Of a DNA stretch of 64,000 bases, positions 33,397-42,417 are shown piece by piece. The first letter of the stretch is position 1. Each line of letters begins with the position of its first letter. The notes below the pieces were generated by a model that was given only the letters and a program-made list of their open reading frames with translations, was not told the origin of the DNA and did not search any database. Source of the DNA: Imperialibacter roseus (GTDB lineage: Bacteria; Bacteroidota; Bacteroidia; Cytophagales; Cyclobacteriaceae); the NCBI RefSeq assembly GCF_032999765.1, contig NZ_CP136051.1, positions 3,138,417-3,202,416 on the forward strand, read 5' to 3'. The translations under genes were made by a program, and so were the position numbers.

Positions 33397-34917
33397 CTAT
33401 TTCTTGGCAAAGTCTAGCTTCACATGTGCATTTGTCATGAATCCCATTAAAATATTCCAAAGCTGCTCGTAAGGAACAATCTCAACTTCAGCAAAAGCGT
33501 CACCCGGCTCAGGGGTAATTTTGAGTCGTTCCAAATACCGCTTGCCTTTTTTGGCTGCCATGTCGGGATTGAAACTACACTGCACAATAATGGAGATCAG
33601 TTTAAGAAATAGTTTCTCTCTTTGACTTTCCGGATTCTGATTTAAGTACCTGTAAATGTAGCGCTCAGAGTTGGGCAACTTGGTCAATGCCAGATCAAGC
33701 CTGTCTTTCTTAAGAAAGTCCATAAACTCTAAAATGAGAATCGCTACCATGAATCCCTGCTTGTCTTGGCTGTAGAAAGGGAGTCGTTCATAGATGTCCT
33801 TAAAACTCAGCACATCTTCCACATTCCGATCAGGCATTATAAAATATAAATATCCCTTGTATAGCTCCCACCTTTCCTTCGACTGAGTGCTAATTTTGTC
33901 CACATAGGGGTTTCTGGTTACCTGGTTAATCACTTCATCGGCCAAAAGATAGTTCTTATTGTGAAGCGCCAGCAGTACGTAATTCTCCATGTGAGAAAAC
34001 CAGTTCCTCGAAGACCTTGATATGTGGTTCATCCCCTCCTCAGCATATTTAATGCCCTTGTCGTAGTCCTTGGCTCTCAAACAAGCATAGGTACGAGTGT
34101 AAACGTGGTGACGCATGTCAAACCTCAACGGGTTTACGGCACCTTTATTCACCAAATCATAAGCTTCATCGGCAATTGCAACAACACTTCCGTAGTCGCC
34201 CAAAAGCTCATTTGTCCACAACCGAAGCCTGTAGTAATTTTCAAAAAGTGCGTATGATCCTCCTTTCTCCCATAATTTCCTAAGAACTTCCACCGCCTTA
34301 ATAGTAGACTCCAGGTGTACTTTCCTCGAATGGACAGACTTGCCCAATTGCATCCATTTTAAATAAAAAATATCAAGCGACTCCTCCTCTAGTCGATTGA
34401 TCACTTCGTATTTTTTTATCTGTCCAATGGCTTTCCTTAAGTGGTTCGGGCGAAATGACTCTGAGTATATTACTCTCAGCATCTTCAGACCGATCAGTGT
34501 CAGGTCAGTAAACTCTGATTCCTTAGAGATGGTCAGTGCCTTTTTTATACTTTTTTCAGCGAGCTCGTATTCTCCTTCCTTGTAAAGTATCTTGGCTCTG
34601 AAAATATGACTGTGGCACTCCTGCTCAAAAGGAAAACTAATGTTACCCCTCGAGTCATTAAAATCAGCAAAATACAAAAGGTTATTCAGCTTGGTACGCA
34701 ATCTGGACTTAAGCATCCTATAGCGTTGGTCTGTGCCATTTGTGCCATACATCCCAAAAGCAGCGTCATCATCTGTCGTGTAAACGCCACTTTGTATGCT
34801 ATTAAACAGTTGCTGCTCTTTACCTGGGTTGTCTTCATTATTTACAACATCGATAAGAGAAACATTTTTTTTGACTCTGTTTGTTACAATTCTGACTATT
34901 TTTTTGATCTCATTCAT
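33397..34917 (-). CDS. Large alpha-helical (TPR-like) cytoplasmic protein
   Basis: A 506-residue soluble protein from the ATG at 34915-34917 (MNEIKKIVRIVTNRVKKNVS); an in-frame GTG three codons earlier is less likely. Residues 1-95 form a separate head containing FNSIQSGVYTTDDDAAFGMY and YRMLKSRLRTKLNNLLYF. From about residue 105 the chain is a series of helical hairpins of TPR-like spacing, for example FRAKILYKEGEYELAEKSIK and YACLRAKDYDKGIKYAEEGM. The arrangement recalls peptide-sensing RRNPP regulators, but no standard helix-turn-helix is visible in the head. A tiny secreted-peptide gene (35082-35240) diverges from its promoter region, which makes a sensor-peptide pair conceivable (inference). 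Function unknown. Confidence 0.8.
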   Translation of the reverse strand: MNEIKKIVRIVTNRVKKNVSLIDVVNNEDNPGKEQQLFNSIQSGVYTTDDDAAFGMYGTNGTDQRYRMLKSRLRTKLNNLLYFADFNDSRGNISFPFEQECHSHIFRAKILYKEGEYELAEKSIKKALTISKESEFTDLTLIGLKMLRVIYSESFRPNHLRKAIGQIKKYEVINRLEEESLDIFYLKWMQLGKSVHSRKVHLESTIKAVEVLRKLWEKGGSYALFENYYRLRLWTNELLGDYGSVVAIADEAYDLVNKGAVNPLRFDMRHHVYTRTYACLRAKDYDKGIKYAEEGMNHISRSSRNWFSHMENYVLLALHNKNYLLADEVINQVTRNPYVDKISTQSKERWELYKGYLYFIMPDRNVEDVLSFKDIYERLPFYSQDKQGFMVAILILEFMDFLKKDRLDLALTKLPNSERYIYRYLNQNPESQREKLFLKLISIIVQCSFNPDMAAKKGKRYLERLKITPEPGDAFAEVEIVPYEQLWNILMGFMTNAHVKLDFAKK

Positions 34918-35081
34918 AGTGAACACTTCAAATTTTAAGCTTCAGGAGGAATTTCACCGACTTTATACCGTAAACTACTAAATTTTTTATAGTTAGCAAA
35001 TGTTACAAACTGTCGTAAATGGGTAGTAGGTATTCCACCATCTTCGAGGCGTGTAATTCACTTAACTTAACCAATGAGACT

Positions 35082-35240
35082 ATGGCACAGTATGTTTTCT
35101 TCTTGATTCTTTCTCTAGGCCTCTATTTTGCTTCGCCTTCAACAACTTCATCCTCATCTACCAAAAAACCAAAGCAATCATTGCGAATTATTAAAACAGA
35201 CGATGGTGGACAGGGTGGCTGGGTAGGAGGCGGCAAATAA
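35082..35240 (+). CDS. Small secreted glycine-tailed peptide
   Basis: The preferred ATG at 35082 gives 52 residues: a hydrophobic signal (MAQYVFFLILSLGLYF), a serine/threonine hinge (ASPSTTSSSSTKK), a basic stretch (KPKQSLRIIK), two Asp, and a glycine-rich C-terminus (GGQGGWVGGGK). An upstream ATG at 35019 would add 21 residues but bury the signal. A strong terminator follows at 35261-35304, showing that this is a transcribed unit of its own. It diverges from the helical-protein gene 164 bases away. The design (exported pre-peptide with a short distinctive tail) suits a signalling or structural peptide. No family known. Confidence 0.6.
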   Translation: MAQYVFFLILSLGLYFASPSTTSSSSTKKPKQSLRIIKTDDGGQGGWVGGGK

Positions 35241-35260
35241 TACATATTGCTGAAAATTTA

Positions 35261-35304
35261 CTTGTTAAAAAAGGGTAGTCAGAACATCTCCCTTTTTTAA
35301 CAAG
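35261..35304 (+). terminator. Strong hairpin terminator after the small peptide gene
   Basis: CTTGTTAAAAAAGGG (35261-35275) and CCCTTTTTTAACAAG (35290-35304) are perfect 15-base arms with a 14-base loop. The T-run lies inside the right arm. It begins 20 bases after the stop codon. Confidence 0.75.
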
Positions 35305-35520
35305 TTAATGGAGCCGTATCGCCCCACCCTGTTTGGTGTTTTCTGCTGAAACAAATTCTTTTAAGTTATTCCAACCCAACTATTGCCTTTTGCCAAATTG
35401 GGTAGTTTGAAATATTTTGAATGCCGGAAAGACACCATTGACGCTAAAAAAGCCAAAGAACACTCTCACAAACTAAGAAAAAGAGTTTGAACAAAAGGTA
35501 CGAGTATTGGCCTTAAAATG

Positions 35521-38253
35521 CTAGTATGAGCGGATTCTCCCCGATTCGTCGGCAAGTTTTCTTAAATAAGTGCTAAAACCATCTTCCTTAAGCAGTTCCT
35601 CAAGTGTAAGGTGAAGTCTGTATTTCCAATAATGCTGCGGGTTTGCCGGCACATTAATCCTTTCCTCGCTGGGGGAAGATCTTCGAAGCCTTTCATCCAT
35701 TGCCAGCAAATCCTGTATAGGGAAGATTGCCCACATGGCGGGTGCTTCCATATGTTGCCGGATAATTTCTGAAGCAATCCATGGCTCGCAGTGAACAGGC
35801 GCTTCGCCGGTTTGCCTCAAAATGGAATTGAAAAATCTTTGAACCTCCTGCCTGTCCTCTTCCCACCAGCCTCTCAAAGTAGAAGTATCATGACTTGAGG
35901 TAGTAGTAACCGACAAATACGGGGTTTGAGAGGGAGGCCAAAACTCCCAGTCCGGGTTATTGGGCATGCGCTGCACAGCAAGACTGAGAATTTGCATTTC
36001 GGCCATAACGCCCGGAACGCTTTCAGGGACCATACCCAAATCCTCGCCACATATCAACATATTAGTAGCTGCCTTCAGCGCAGGGAGCTTTTCCATGGCC
36101 CGGTGTTTCCAAAAATCGTTGTGGCGTTTGTAGAAATAATGAACATACAGCCTGTTCATTACCTCTTTGCTTCGATCGTCGAGATCTCTGTAGCTATAGG
36201 TACTGTGAAATCCAATTCTGGGATTGAACAGACTTGCATCATCCGTCGGCAGGAAAAGTACTTCCGCATGCAGCCTGAAAAGTTGACTTCGCAACCAAAT
36301 CAAATGCTCACTATCAGCATTGCCGCTCTGCATTATTTCCTCAATATGAGTACTGAGCTTCCGTTGAGTAGTGTATTTCTCCTTAAACCGATACTTACCC
36401 TCTTCAAATTCATCCAGATAAGTCTCCTTTACTTTGTCGCTGTGTGCACCGAAAATTTCTGAGAGCATATAAGCCCTGATAAATGGCTCGCAATAACGCT
36501 CTTTGTTAAATTGCAAGCCCCAATTGCCCAATTCGTCAACGCCGAACGGCAAACAGGGGTTAAAGTGCCCGAAAAGCCCCTCCACTGCGTGCATGGGTAT
36601 TTCCCAAATTCTAAAAAAGCCAAGGATGTGATCGATACGGAATACATCAAAGTAGTCCGCCATTTTCTTCAAACGCTCTTTCCACCAGGCATAGTCATCT
36701 TTGGCCATCTCTTCCCAATTGTAGGTTGGGAAGCCCCAGTTTTGCCCTGTAACAGAAAAATCATCCGGTGGTGCACCCGCCTGGCAGTCCATGTTGTAGA
36801 GCCTGGGTGCTATCCATGCATCCACGCTATTTCGGAATATCCCGATAGGAATATCACCTTTGAGCACCACGCCTTTCTGCCTGGCATAGGCAGTGGCCTC
36901 CTTGAGCTGCTTGTCGAGATGAAACTGGATAAAGTAGTGGATAGCAACATCATCATAGTGCTTTTGCTTCGGGTCAGCAAATTTGGCTATTTCCTTTTCG
37001 GAATAGACCGAATATTGGGGCCATTGACTAAAGTCCGGCGTGCCGAATCGGTCTCGCAGGCATGAGAATACCGCATATGGCAGCAACCAGTGTCCATTTT
37101 GAGCAAAGAATGTTTTGAATTCCTTACTTTTCAAAACGACCTCTTTGTGTTCAGCATAGGCAAGCTTAAAATACTCAGCTTTGGTATTCATCACCTGCTC
37201 ATGATCAACATGATCGAGACGGTTCAGCGCTATTCTCTTTTTATCAAATTCCTTCTGCCGCTTACGGTCACTGAGCGCTCCCATTGACTGGAGATTAGCA
37301 TAAATGGGATGAAGAGCAAAAACTGAAATGCCGGCGTATGGGTAAGAGTCTACCCAGGTGTGAGAAGCTATGGTGTCGTTAACAGGAAGTACCTGGATAA
37401 GTTTGTTGCCCGTTTTAAGAGACCAATCGACCAACTTTTTGATGTCTTCAAACTCACCTACGCCCGTGCCCGACTCTGACCGCAATGAAAAAACGGGAAT
37501 GGCCACCCCAGCGCCCCGCCAGTTGCCCGACTGGAACCGAAAGTGCTCATCGGCCTGAATGGTAAGCCCACCTTCTTGCGCCGAAGCACTTCGTGGCAGG
37601 TAGCGATTCTCACCCCCCTCCCATTCTTCAACTCGTTTGGTCTTCGTATTGTAAAGGACATATTTATACTCAACGGGAAGCTCTTCCAAAGCAAAGTTTA
37701 CGTCCAATTCCCATACCGGAAATTCAGCATTGCCCATGAGCACCACCTTCTCTTCCTCCCACTCACCGAGAGCTTTATGGCTTCCTATCAATCCCACCTG
37801 GTAGTCTTCTGCAACCCTGGGCAAACGAAGTTGCAGTCTGTAAGACAAACCAGGGCCACCAACTACATTTTTCTTTGGTTTCCCCTTTTGCTTAAAAAAC
37901 GCCTGCATAAAGGGCGAAGTGTTCAATAAATTCTGATCATCAGTCGTAGGCCTCCAGTAGTCCCGCACCTCAACAGTCTCATACAGACTTTCGTCAATAT
38001 TCTGTCTTCGTTTGTCACCAAATTCCCATTCCGTAGTGCCAAATCTCTCATCAAGCAGGTAGTATTTATAGTCAAAGGATTTACCCTCAGCTTGATCCAT
38101 TTCAACCGCTATCGACCACTGGTCGCCGCCAGTTGGCAGCAAAGGGACAGCCTTGGCCTCGTTCCAGGAGCCGAGGCTTTTCGCCGAACCACAAATGAAA
38201 AGGCGTTGGCCCCAAACTGTTCTGTAGTCAATATTGAACCTTACTTTAATCAT
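35521..38253 (-). CDS. malQ: 4-alpha-glucanotransferase (GH77) with two CBM20 domains
   Basis: A 910-residue cytoplasmic amylomaltase, from the ATG at 38251-38253 (MIKVRFNIDYRTVWGQ); an in-frame TTG three codons earlier is less likely. Residues 1-100 and about 135-240 are two starch-binding CBM20 domains (WGQRLFICGSAKSLGSWNEA and YQVGLIGSHKALGEWEEEKV). The GH77 barrel follows with the nucleophile Asp in FRIDHILGFFRIWEIP (about 541), the acid/base Glu in ICGEDLG (about 737) and the third Asp in TSSHDTSTLRGWW (about 789). This is the plant DPE2-like layout, which acts on maltose and glycogen-like acceptors, disproportionating maltodextrins and releasing glucose. No signal peptide. It lies 238 bases downstream of the maltose-like transporter gene on the same strand, in the alpha-glucan locus. 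Confidence 0.93.
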   Translation of the reverse strand: MIKVRFNIDYRTVWGQRLFICGSAKSLGSWNEAKAVPLLPTGGDQWSIAVEMDQAEGKSFDYKYYLLDERFGTTEWEFGDKRRQNIDESLYETVEVRDYWRPTTDDQNLLNTSPFMQAFFKQKGKPKKNVVGGPGLSYRLQLRLPRVAEDYQVGLIGSHKALGEWEEEKVVLMGNAEFPVWELDVNFALEELPVEYKYVLYNTKTKRVEEWEGGENRYLPRSASAQEGGLTIQADEHFRFQSGNWRGAGVAIPVFSLRSESGTGVGEFEDIKKLVDWSLKTGNKLIQVLPVNDTIASHTWVDSYPYAGISVFALHPIYANLQSMGALSDRKRQKEFDKKRIALNRLDHVDHEQVMNTKAEYFKLAYAEHKEVVLKSKEFKTFFAQNGHWLLPYAVFSCLRDRFGTPDFSQWPQYSVYSEKEIAKFADPKQKHYDDVAIHYFIQFHLDKQLKEATAYARQKGVVLKGDIPIGIFRNSVDAWIAPRLYNMDCQAGAPPDDFSVTGQNWGFPTYNWEEMAKDDYAWWKERLKKMADYFDVFRIDHILGFFRIWEIPMHAVEGLFGHFNPCLPFGVDELGNWGLQFNKERYCEPFIRAYMLSEIFGAHSDKVKETYLDEFEEGKYRFKEKYTTQRKLSTHIEEIMQSGNADSEHLIWLRSQLFRLHAEVLFLPTDDASLFNPRIGFHSTYSYRDLDDRSKEVMNRLYVHYFYKRHNDFWKHRAMEKLPALKAATNMLICGEDLGMVPESVPGVMAEMQILSLAVQRMPNNPDWEFWPPSQTPYLSVTTTSSHDTSTLRGWWEEDRQEVQRFFNSILRQTGEAPVHCEPWIASEIIRQHMEAPAMWAIFPIQDLLAMDERLRRSSPSEERINVPANPQHYWKYRLHLTLEELLKEDGFSTYLRKLADESGRIRSY

Positions 38254-38491
38254 ACAAATCAAAATATGTGGAACGGCCTCCCGAAGTAAAATGAAACGAA
38301 TCGATGCACCTTGTTGGCATTTTTTTTATCGTATTGGTCTAAATTATCCCGACGCAATTAAAACATGGCGATCAAGAGCCGCAAATATAAAGGGACAAGC
38401 CTCATTGTATCACCTTCCTTTTTAGAATATCAAGTGATAGATGTTTCAAGATTGCTTACTCGGAAGGCCCCTTTCCACTGCAAAAAACAAA

Positions 38492-39979
38492 TCAGTTCTC
38501 GTCTTTAACCAGCAGCACCATGACAGCGGCAACCATAAACGAGACTCCCCCAATGATAAGTGCGTAAATAGCTTCCCCTTCGAAGACCCGTTTAACCAAA
38601 AACCCCAAAAGAGAGGCGGCACATATTTGCGGGATAACTATAAAGAAGTTAAATATCCCCATGTAAACCCCCATTTTCCTGCCTGGTATAGCGCCTGCAA
38701 GAATAGCATAAGGCATGGCCAAAATACTTGCCCAAACCAGGCCAACGCCTAAAAAAGGAATAACAAGTAATTCAGGAGACTTTATGAAAGAAATTGAAAT
38801 AAAACTCACGCCCCCTATGATCAGGGAAATCGTGTGAGTGATTTTTCTTGACGTCTTGCCTGCCAGCCAGATAAGTCCGAAAGCCAGCAAAGCCGCCGCA
38901 CCATTGTAAACTGAAAACAACACTCCCACCCAGTCAGCTCCATCATTATACAGCTGAGACGTGGCATCCTGTGTGCCGTAAACGTGGGAAGTGATGGCGG
39001 CTGTGCTGTAAATCCACATAGCAAATAGGGCAAACCAGGAAAAGAATTGCACAACAGCCAGCTGTTTCATAGTAACTGGCATGTTGTTCAGGTCCGTAAT
39101 AATAGATGTAAGCCCATTACTCATACCGGATTTTGACATCCAGCCAACTATCACCTCTATAAGCCCAAAAACGATAAGTCCAATGGCCAGTATGTACACT
39201 TCCTTTTCTGCATTTACATACGCCAACGCCAGGGTCAAACCGATTCCAAGCGCCAGCAAAACCAGCCCCACGTTGAGGAAAGTTGATACTTTGGCGACCC
39301 CCTGTTCTGGCTGGGCCAAGCTGGCTCCCTCATCGTTGTCAAACTGAGCAAGTTCATCCGGCGGATACTCTTTTGTCTTCAGCACCGTCCACACAATGGC
39401 CATCATAAATATGATTCCCCCGATATAAAAAGAGTACTTAACAGAGGGCGGGATAATTCCCTCGGCTGCCGTATTGGGTATTCCCAACCAGTTAGTAAGC
39501 ACATAGGGAAGTGCCGAAGCAACCACAGCGCCAGTACCTATGAAGAAGCTTTGCGTGGCGAAACCTGTGGTACGTTGATCAGGAGGAAGCATGTCGCCAA
39601 CAAACGCCCGAAAGGGTTCCATGGAAACATTGATGGATGCATCCATGATCCAGAGCATGCCGGCTGCCATCCACAGAGTGGGCGAGTTGGGCATGATTAT
39701 GAGCGCCAGCGAAGCCATAATAGCACCCGCCAGAAAATAAGGCCGTCTTCGGCCCAGCCTGGTCCAAGTGTTATCGCTCATGTGGCCAATAATAGGCTGT
39801 ATGATCAAGCCCGATACCGGCGCAGCGATCCAGAGAATGGGGATATTGTCAATTTCTGCACCAAGTGTTTCAAAGATTCTCGACACGTTGGCATTTTGCA
39901 AAGCGAATCCAAACTGGATGCCCAGGAAACCGAAACTCATGTTCCAAATCTGCCAAAAACTAAGACGGGGTTTTTCCAT
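38492..39979 (-). CDS. SLC45/maltose-sucrose type MFS transporter
   Basis: A 495-residue inner-membrane transporter with about twelve helices. I start it at the ATG at 39977-39979 (MEKPRLSFWQIWNMSFGFLG); the frame runs 34 codons further up, but a TATGTTTG -7-like box on this strand lies in that part. Family marks are IQFGFALQNANVSRIFETLG in helix 1 and the loop TRLGRRRPYFLAGA, typical of the SLC45/GPH-like sucrose and maltose transporters. A cytoplasmic loop (KTKEYPPDELAQFDNDEGAS) separates the halves. Its place between LacI and GH77 genes suggests uptake of maltose or short maltodextrins. The LacI gene just upstream probably controls it. Confidence 0.9.
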   Translation of the reverse strand: MEKPRLSFWQIWNMSFGFLGIQFGFALQNANVSRIFETLGAEIDNIPILWIAAPVSGLIIQPIIGHMSDNTWTRLGRRRPYFLAGAIMASLALIIMPNSPTLWMAAGMLWIMDASINVSMEPFRAFVGDMLPPDQRTTGFATQSFFIGTGAVVASALPYVLTNWLGIPNTAAEGIIPPSVKYSFYIGGIIFMMAIVWTVLKTKEYPPDELAQFDNDEGASLAQPEQGVAKVSTFLNVGLVLLALGIGLTLALAYVNAEKEVYILAIGLIVFGLIEVIVGWMSKSGMSNGLTSIITDLNNMPVTMKQLAVVQFFSWFALFAMWIYSTAAITSHVYGTQDATSQLYNDGADWVGVLFSVYNGAAALLAFGLIWLAGKTSRKITHTISLIIGGVSFISISFIKSPELLVIPFLGVGLVWASILAMPYAILAGAIPGRKMGVYMGIFNFFIVIPQICAASLLGFLVKRVFEGEAIYALIIGGVSFMVAAVMVLLVKDEN

Positions 39980-40019
39980 GTTGTTTAAGCAAGTAGGTAA
40001 AATCAAAAAATCCGAAATG

Positions 40020-40027
40020 CAAACATA
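40020..40027 (-). promoter_or_regulatory. Possible -7 box of the MFS transporter gene
   Basis: Read on the minus strand this is TATGTTTG, matching TAnnTTTG, 41 bases before the preferred ATG. The nearest TTTG upstream is 27 bases away, too far for a normal -33 element. Confidence 0.35.
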
Positions 40028-40109
40028 TCGGATTCGGTTATAATGTTCCGAGCTCAAATTGGAGCAGCCGGATACAAACAAACGGGATGGTAATACGCTT
40101 GTTTGAAGA

Positions 40110-41132
40110 CTATCTCATTGAAGATTTTCTGATAATGAGTTTTGTTTTCAACACCTCAGTACGAGGCACAAACTCATCCTCATCTGCTTCACTTTGCTCA
40201 ATAAAAAGCTGAGCCGCCTTCTGGCCCATTTCAAAACCAGGCTGCGATACGGTTGATAGTGACGGTTGCATAAGGGAAGAAATTTCCCAGTCACTAAAGC
40301 CAACGATAGCCACATCCTTTGGAACAGAAATGCCTCTGTCACGCAGCGCTATCATTGCACCGATCCCCACCATGTCGTTGTTGGCAAATATGCCATCAAA
40401 AGTCAGCTTTTTGTCAAACAGGGTGGCTATTTGCCGACTCCCCTCATCAAAGGTTGTTTGCTCACAGTGGATGATAAGGTTTTCGTCTATCGGTATATTA
40501 TTCTTTTTCAAAGCCGCCAAATACCCGTCTCTCCTGTTCTTTGTGATATCAAGGTTTTTTGGCCCTTCGAGGTGCACAATCGTTTTGCAACCTATGCTGA
40601 TCAAATGCTCGGTGGCTTGAAAAGCACCATCGTAGTCATCCACAATCACACGACTGGTATTCAGCTCTTCACAAACCCGATCAAAAAAGACAAGAGGAAT
40701 TCCTCTGTCAATAAGGTTTTTAAAATGATCATACGAAACTGTTTCCTTGCTTACAGATGCAAGTATGCCATCCACCCTACTGTTGACCAGGGCGTTGGTA
40801 TCCGACACTTCTCTGAGGAAAGACTCATTGGTTTGTGAGATGATTACGTTGTAACCAGCCTTATAGGCAACATCTTCAATTCCACTGATGATGGTAGAGA
40901 AAAAGAAATGAACTATCTCAGGGATGATAACACCAATAGTGTTAGTCTTACTCTTTCTTAGGCTGAGGGCAATCAAATTAGGCTGGTAATTCAGCTTTGC
41001 AGCCAACTCGCTAACGGCCTTTTTTGTCTCTTTGCTTATGTCCGGATGGTCTTTTAGCGCCCTGGATACTGTAGAGGGAGAAATGTTCAACTCCCTTGCA
41101 ATGTCTTTAATGGTTACCGGTGGGTTCTTCAT
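40110..41132 (-). CDS. LacI-family transcriptional regulator
   Basis: A 340-residue repressor. The LacI helix-turn-helix is at residues 7-35 (TIKDIARELNISPSTVSRAL), with the hinge region YQPNLIALSLRKSKTNTIGV. The periplasmic-binding-protein-like core carries NTIGVIIPEIVHFFFSTIIS, DGIFANNDMVGIGAMIALRD and VPKDVAIVGFSDWEISSLMQ. It should bind a sugar or sugar phosphate and release DNA. It is flanked by the transporter gene downstream and, divergently, by the aldolase-amylase operon, so all are probable targets. A clear promoter for the divergent operon lies 140-170 bases from its start codon. Confidence 0.95.
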   Translation of the reverse strand: MKNPPVTIKDIARELNISPSTVSRALKDHPDISKETKKAVSELAAKLNYQPNLIALSLRKSKTNTIGVIIPEIVHFFFSTIISGIEDVAYKAGYNVIISQTNESFLREVSDTNALVNSRVDGILASVSKETVSYDHFKNLIDRGIPLVFFDRVCEELNTSRVIVDDYDGAFQATEHLISIGCKTIVHLEGPKNLDITKNRRDGYLAALKKNNIPIDENLIIHCEQTTFDEGSRQIATLFDKKLTFDGIFANNDMVGIGAMIALRDRGISVPKDVAIVGFSDWEISSLMQPSLSTVSQPGFEMGQKAAQLFIEQSEADEDEFVPRTEVLKTKLIIRKSSMR

Positions 41133-41270
41133 TTATATCAAGGTTTATCCGCAAGGCGAAGAGCGAAATTAAAAGTAGGCATCAAATTCTACAAACTTGG
41201 CTAAGAAGTTATAAATTTTTCAACTAAAAACCGATTTAGGCTATTTGCCAAGTCTAAACTTAGCTCCCTC

Positions 41271-41301
41271 TTTGCTTATTTGTCTTTTAGGGATAATTTT
41301 G
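41271..41301 (+). promoter_or_regulatory. Bacteroidota-type promoter of the aldolase-amylase operon
   Basis: TTTG (41271-41274) and TAATTTTG (41294-41301) are exact -33 and -7 elements separated by 19 bases, the optimal spacing. Transcription would start near 41307, giving a leader of about 38 bases to the aldolase ATG. Confidence 0.75.
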
Positions 41302-41344
41302 ATTTTTCCCTCTGTAAATAACAAATTCAATAAAATATAATACT

Positions 41345-42409
41345 ATGAAATTCAGACCAGGCGTAATATCAGGCGACGAAGTAAAGGAAGTGTTTGACTA
41401 TGCAAACAAAAACGACTTCGCCCTTCCTGCGGTCAATGTGATCAACACCAACACGGTGAATGCAGTACTTGAAACAGCAAAGGCTGTTAATTCACCCGTT
41501 ATCATACAGTTCTCCAACGGAGGCTCTTCTTTCTTTGCAGGCAAAAGCCTGAGCAACGACAACCAGTTCGCTGCTATTGCGGGCGGTATTTCAGGCGCTC
41601 AGCACGTGCATTTAATGGCAGAAAAATACGGTGTTACAACCATTCTTCACACCGACCACTGCGCTAAAAAACTTTTGCCATGGGTTGACGGACTGCTTGA
41701 CGCTGGTGAGAAATTTTACGAAACACACAAAAAGCCTTTGTATAGCAGCCATATGCTCGACCTATCCGAAGAGTCGATTGAAGAAAACATGGAAATAAGC
41801 ACCAAGTACTTCAAGAGAATGGCAGCAATGGGCATGACACTTGAAATCGAATTGGGTGTGACTGGTGGAGAAGAGGATGGTGTCGACAACTCCGACGTTG
41901 ACAGCTCAAAGCTTTACACACAGCCCGAAGAAGTCGATTTCGCCTACACACAGCTGAAAGCCATTTCCGACAATTTCACAGTAGCCGCTGCCTTCGGCAA
42001 CGTTCACGGCGTATATAAGCCAGGCAACGTGAAGCTGATGCCGGTAATTCTTAAAAACTCCCAGGAGTTTATCATCAAAAAGCATGGAACTGGCCCATTG
42101 CCAGTTAATTTCGTATTCCACGGCGGATCAGGATCAAGCAGAGCTGAAATCCGTGAGGCTATTTCTTACGGAGCCATCAAAATGAACATCGACACCGACA
42201 TGCAATGGGCATATTGGGATGGTGTGAAAGACTACTACAAGAAAAACGAAGGCTACCTGCAGTCGCAGATTGGCAATCCTGAAGGCTCCGACAAGCCGAA
42301 CAAAAAGTTCTACGACCCAAGAGCCTGGCTCAGAGAGGGTGAAAAAACTTTTGTAGCTCGCCTGAAGCAATCGTTCGAAGACTTGAATTGCATCAATCGT
42401 AACGCTTAG
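41345..42409 (+). CDS. fbaA: Class II fructose-bisphosphate aldolase
   Basis: A 354-residue zinc-dependent aldolase of the E. coli FbaA type, cleaving fructose 1,6-bisphosphate into dihydroxyacetone phosphate and glyceraldehyde 3-phosphate. The first zinc ligands lie in TTILHTDHCAKKLLPWVDG, the second His in AAAFGNVHGVYKPGNV and the third in NFVFHGGSGSSRAEI, and the length is normal. The start (MKFRPGVISGDEV) matches the family. It is the first gene of a five-gene operon with amylases, and a strong promoter precedes it. A core glycolytic enzyme at the head of a polysaccharide operon lets the cell raise hexose flux together with alpha-glucan use. A second aldolase gene elsewhere in the genome is possible. 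Confidence 0.95.
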   Translation: MKFRPGVISGDEVKEVFDYANKNDFALPAVNVINTNTVNAVLETAKAVNSPVIIQFSNGGSSFFAGKSLSNDNQFAAIAGGISGAQHVHLMAEKYGVTTILHTDHCAKKLLPWVDGLLDAGEKFYETHKKPLYSSHMLDLSEESIEENMEISTKYFKRMAAMGMTLEIELGVTGGEEDGVDNSDVDSSKLYTQPEEVDFAYTQLKAISDNFTVAAAFGNVHGVYKPGNVKLMPVILKNSQEFIIKKHGTGPLPVNFVFHGGSGSSRAEIREAISYGAIKMNIDTDMQWAYWDGVKDYYKKNEGYLQSQIGNPEGSDKPNKKFYDPRAWLREGEKTFVARLKQSFEDLNCINRNA

Positions 42410-42417
42410 TTGCCTTG

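Noticed and set aside
35383-35490. 35-codon frame starting TTG, rich in Lys/Arg (KYFECRKDTIDAKKAKEHSH)
   Set aside because: It has no ATG and no signal, lies after the terminator of the small peptide gene, and its length is expected by chance.
41195-41253. Inverted ACTTGGC/GCCAAGT between LacI and aldolase genes
   Set aside because: Arms of seven bases with a 45-base spacer are expected by chance and have no CG centre typical of LacI sites; I keep it only as a weak possibility.
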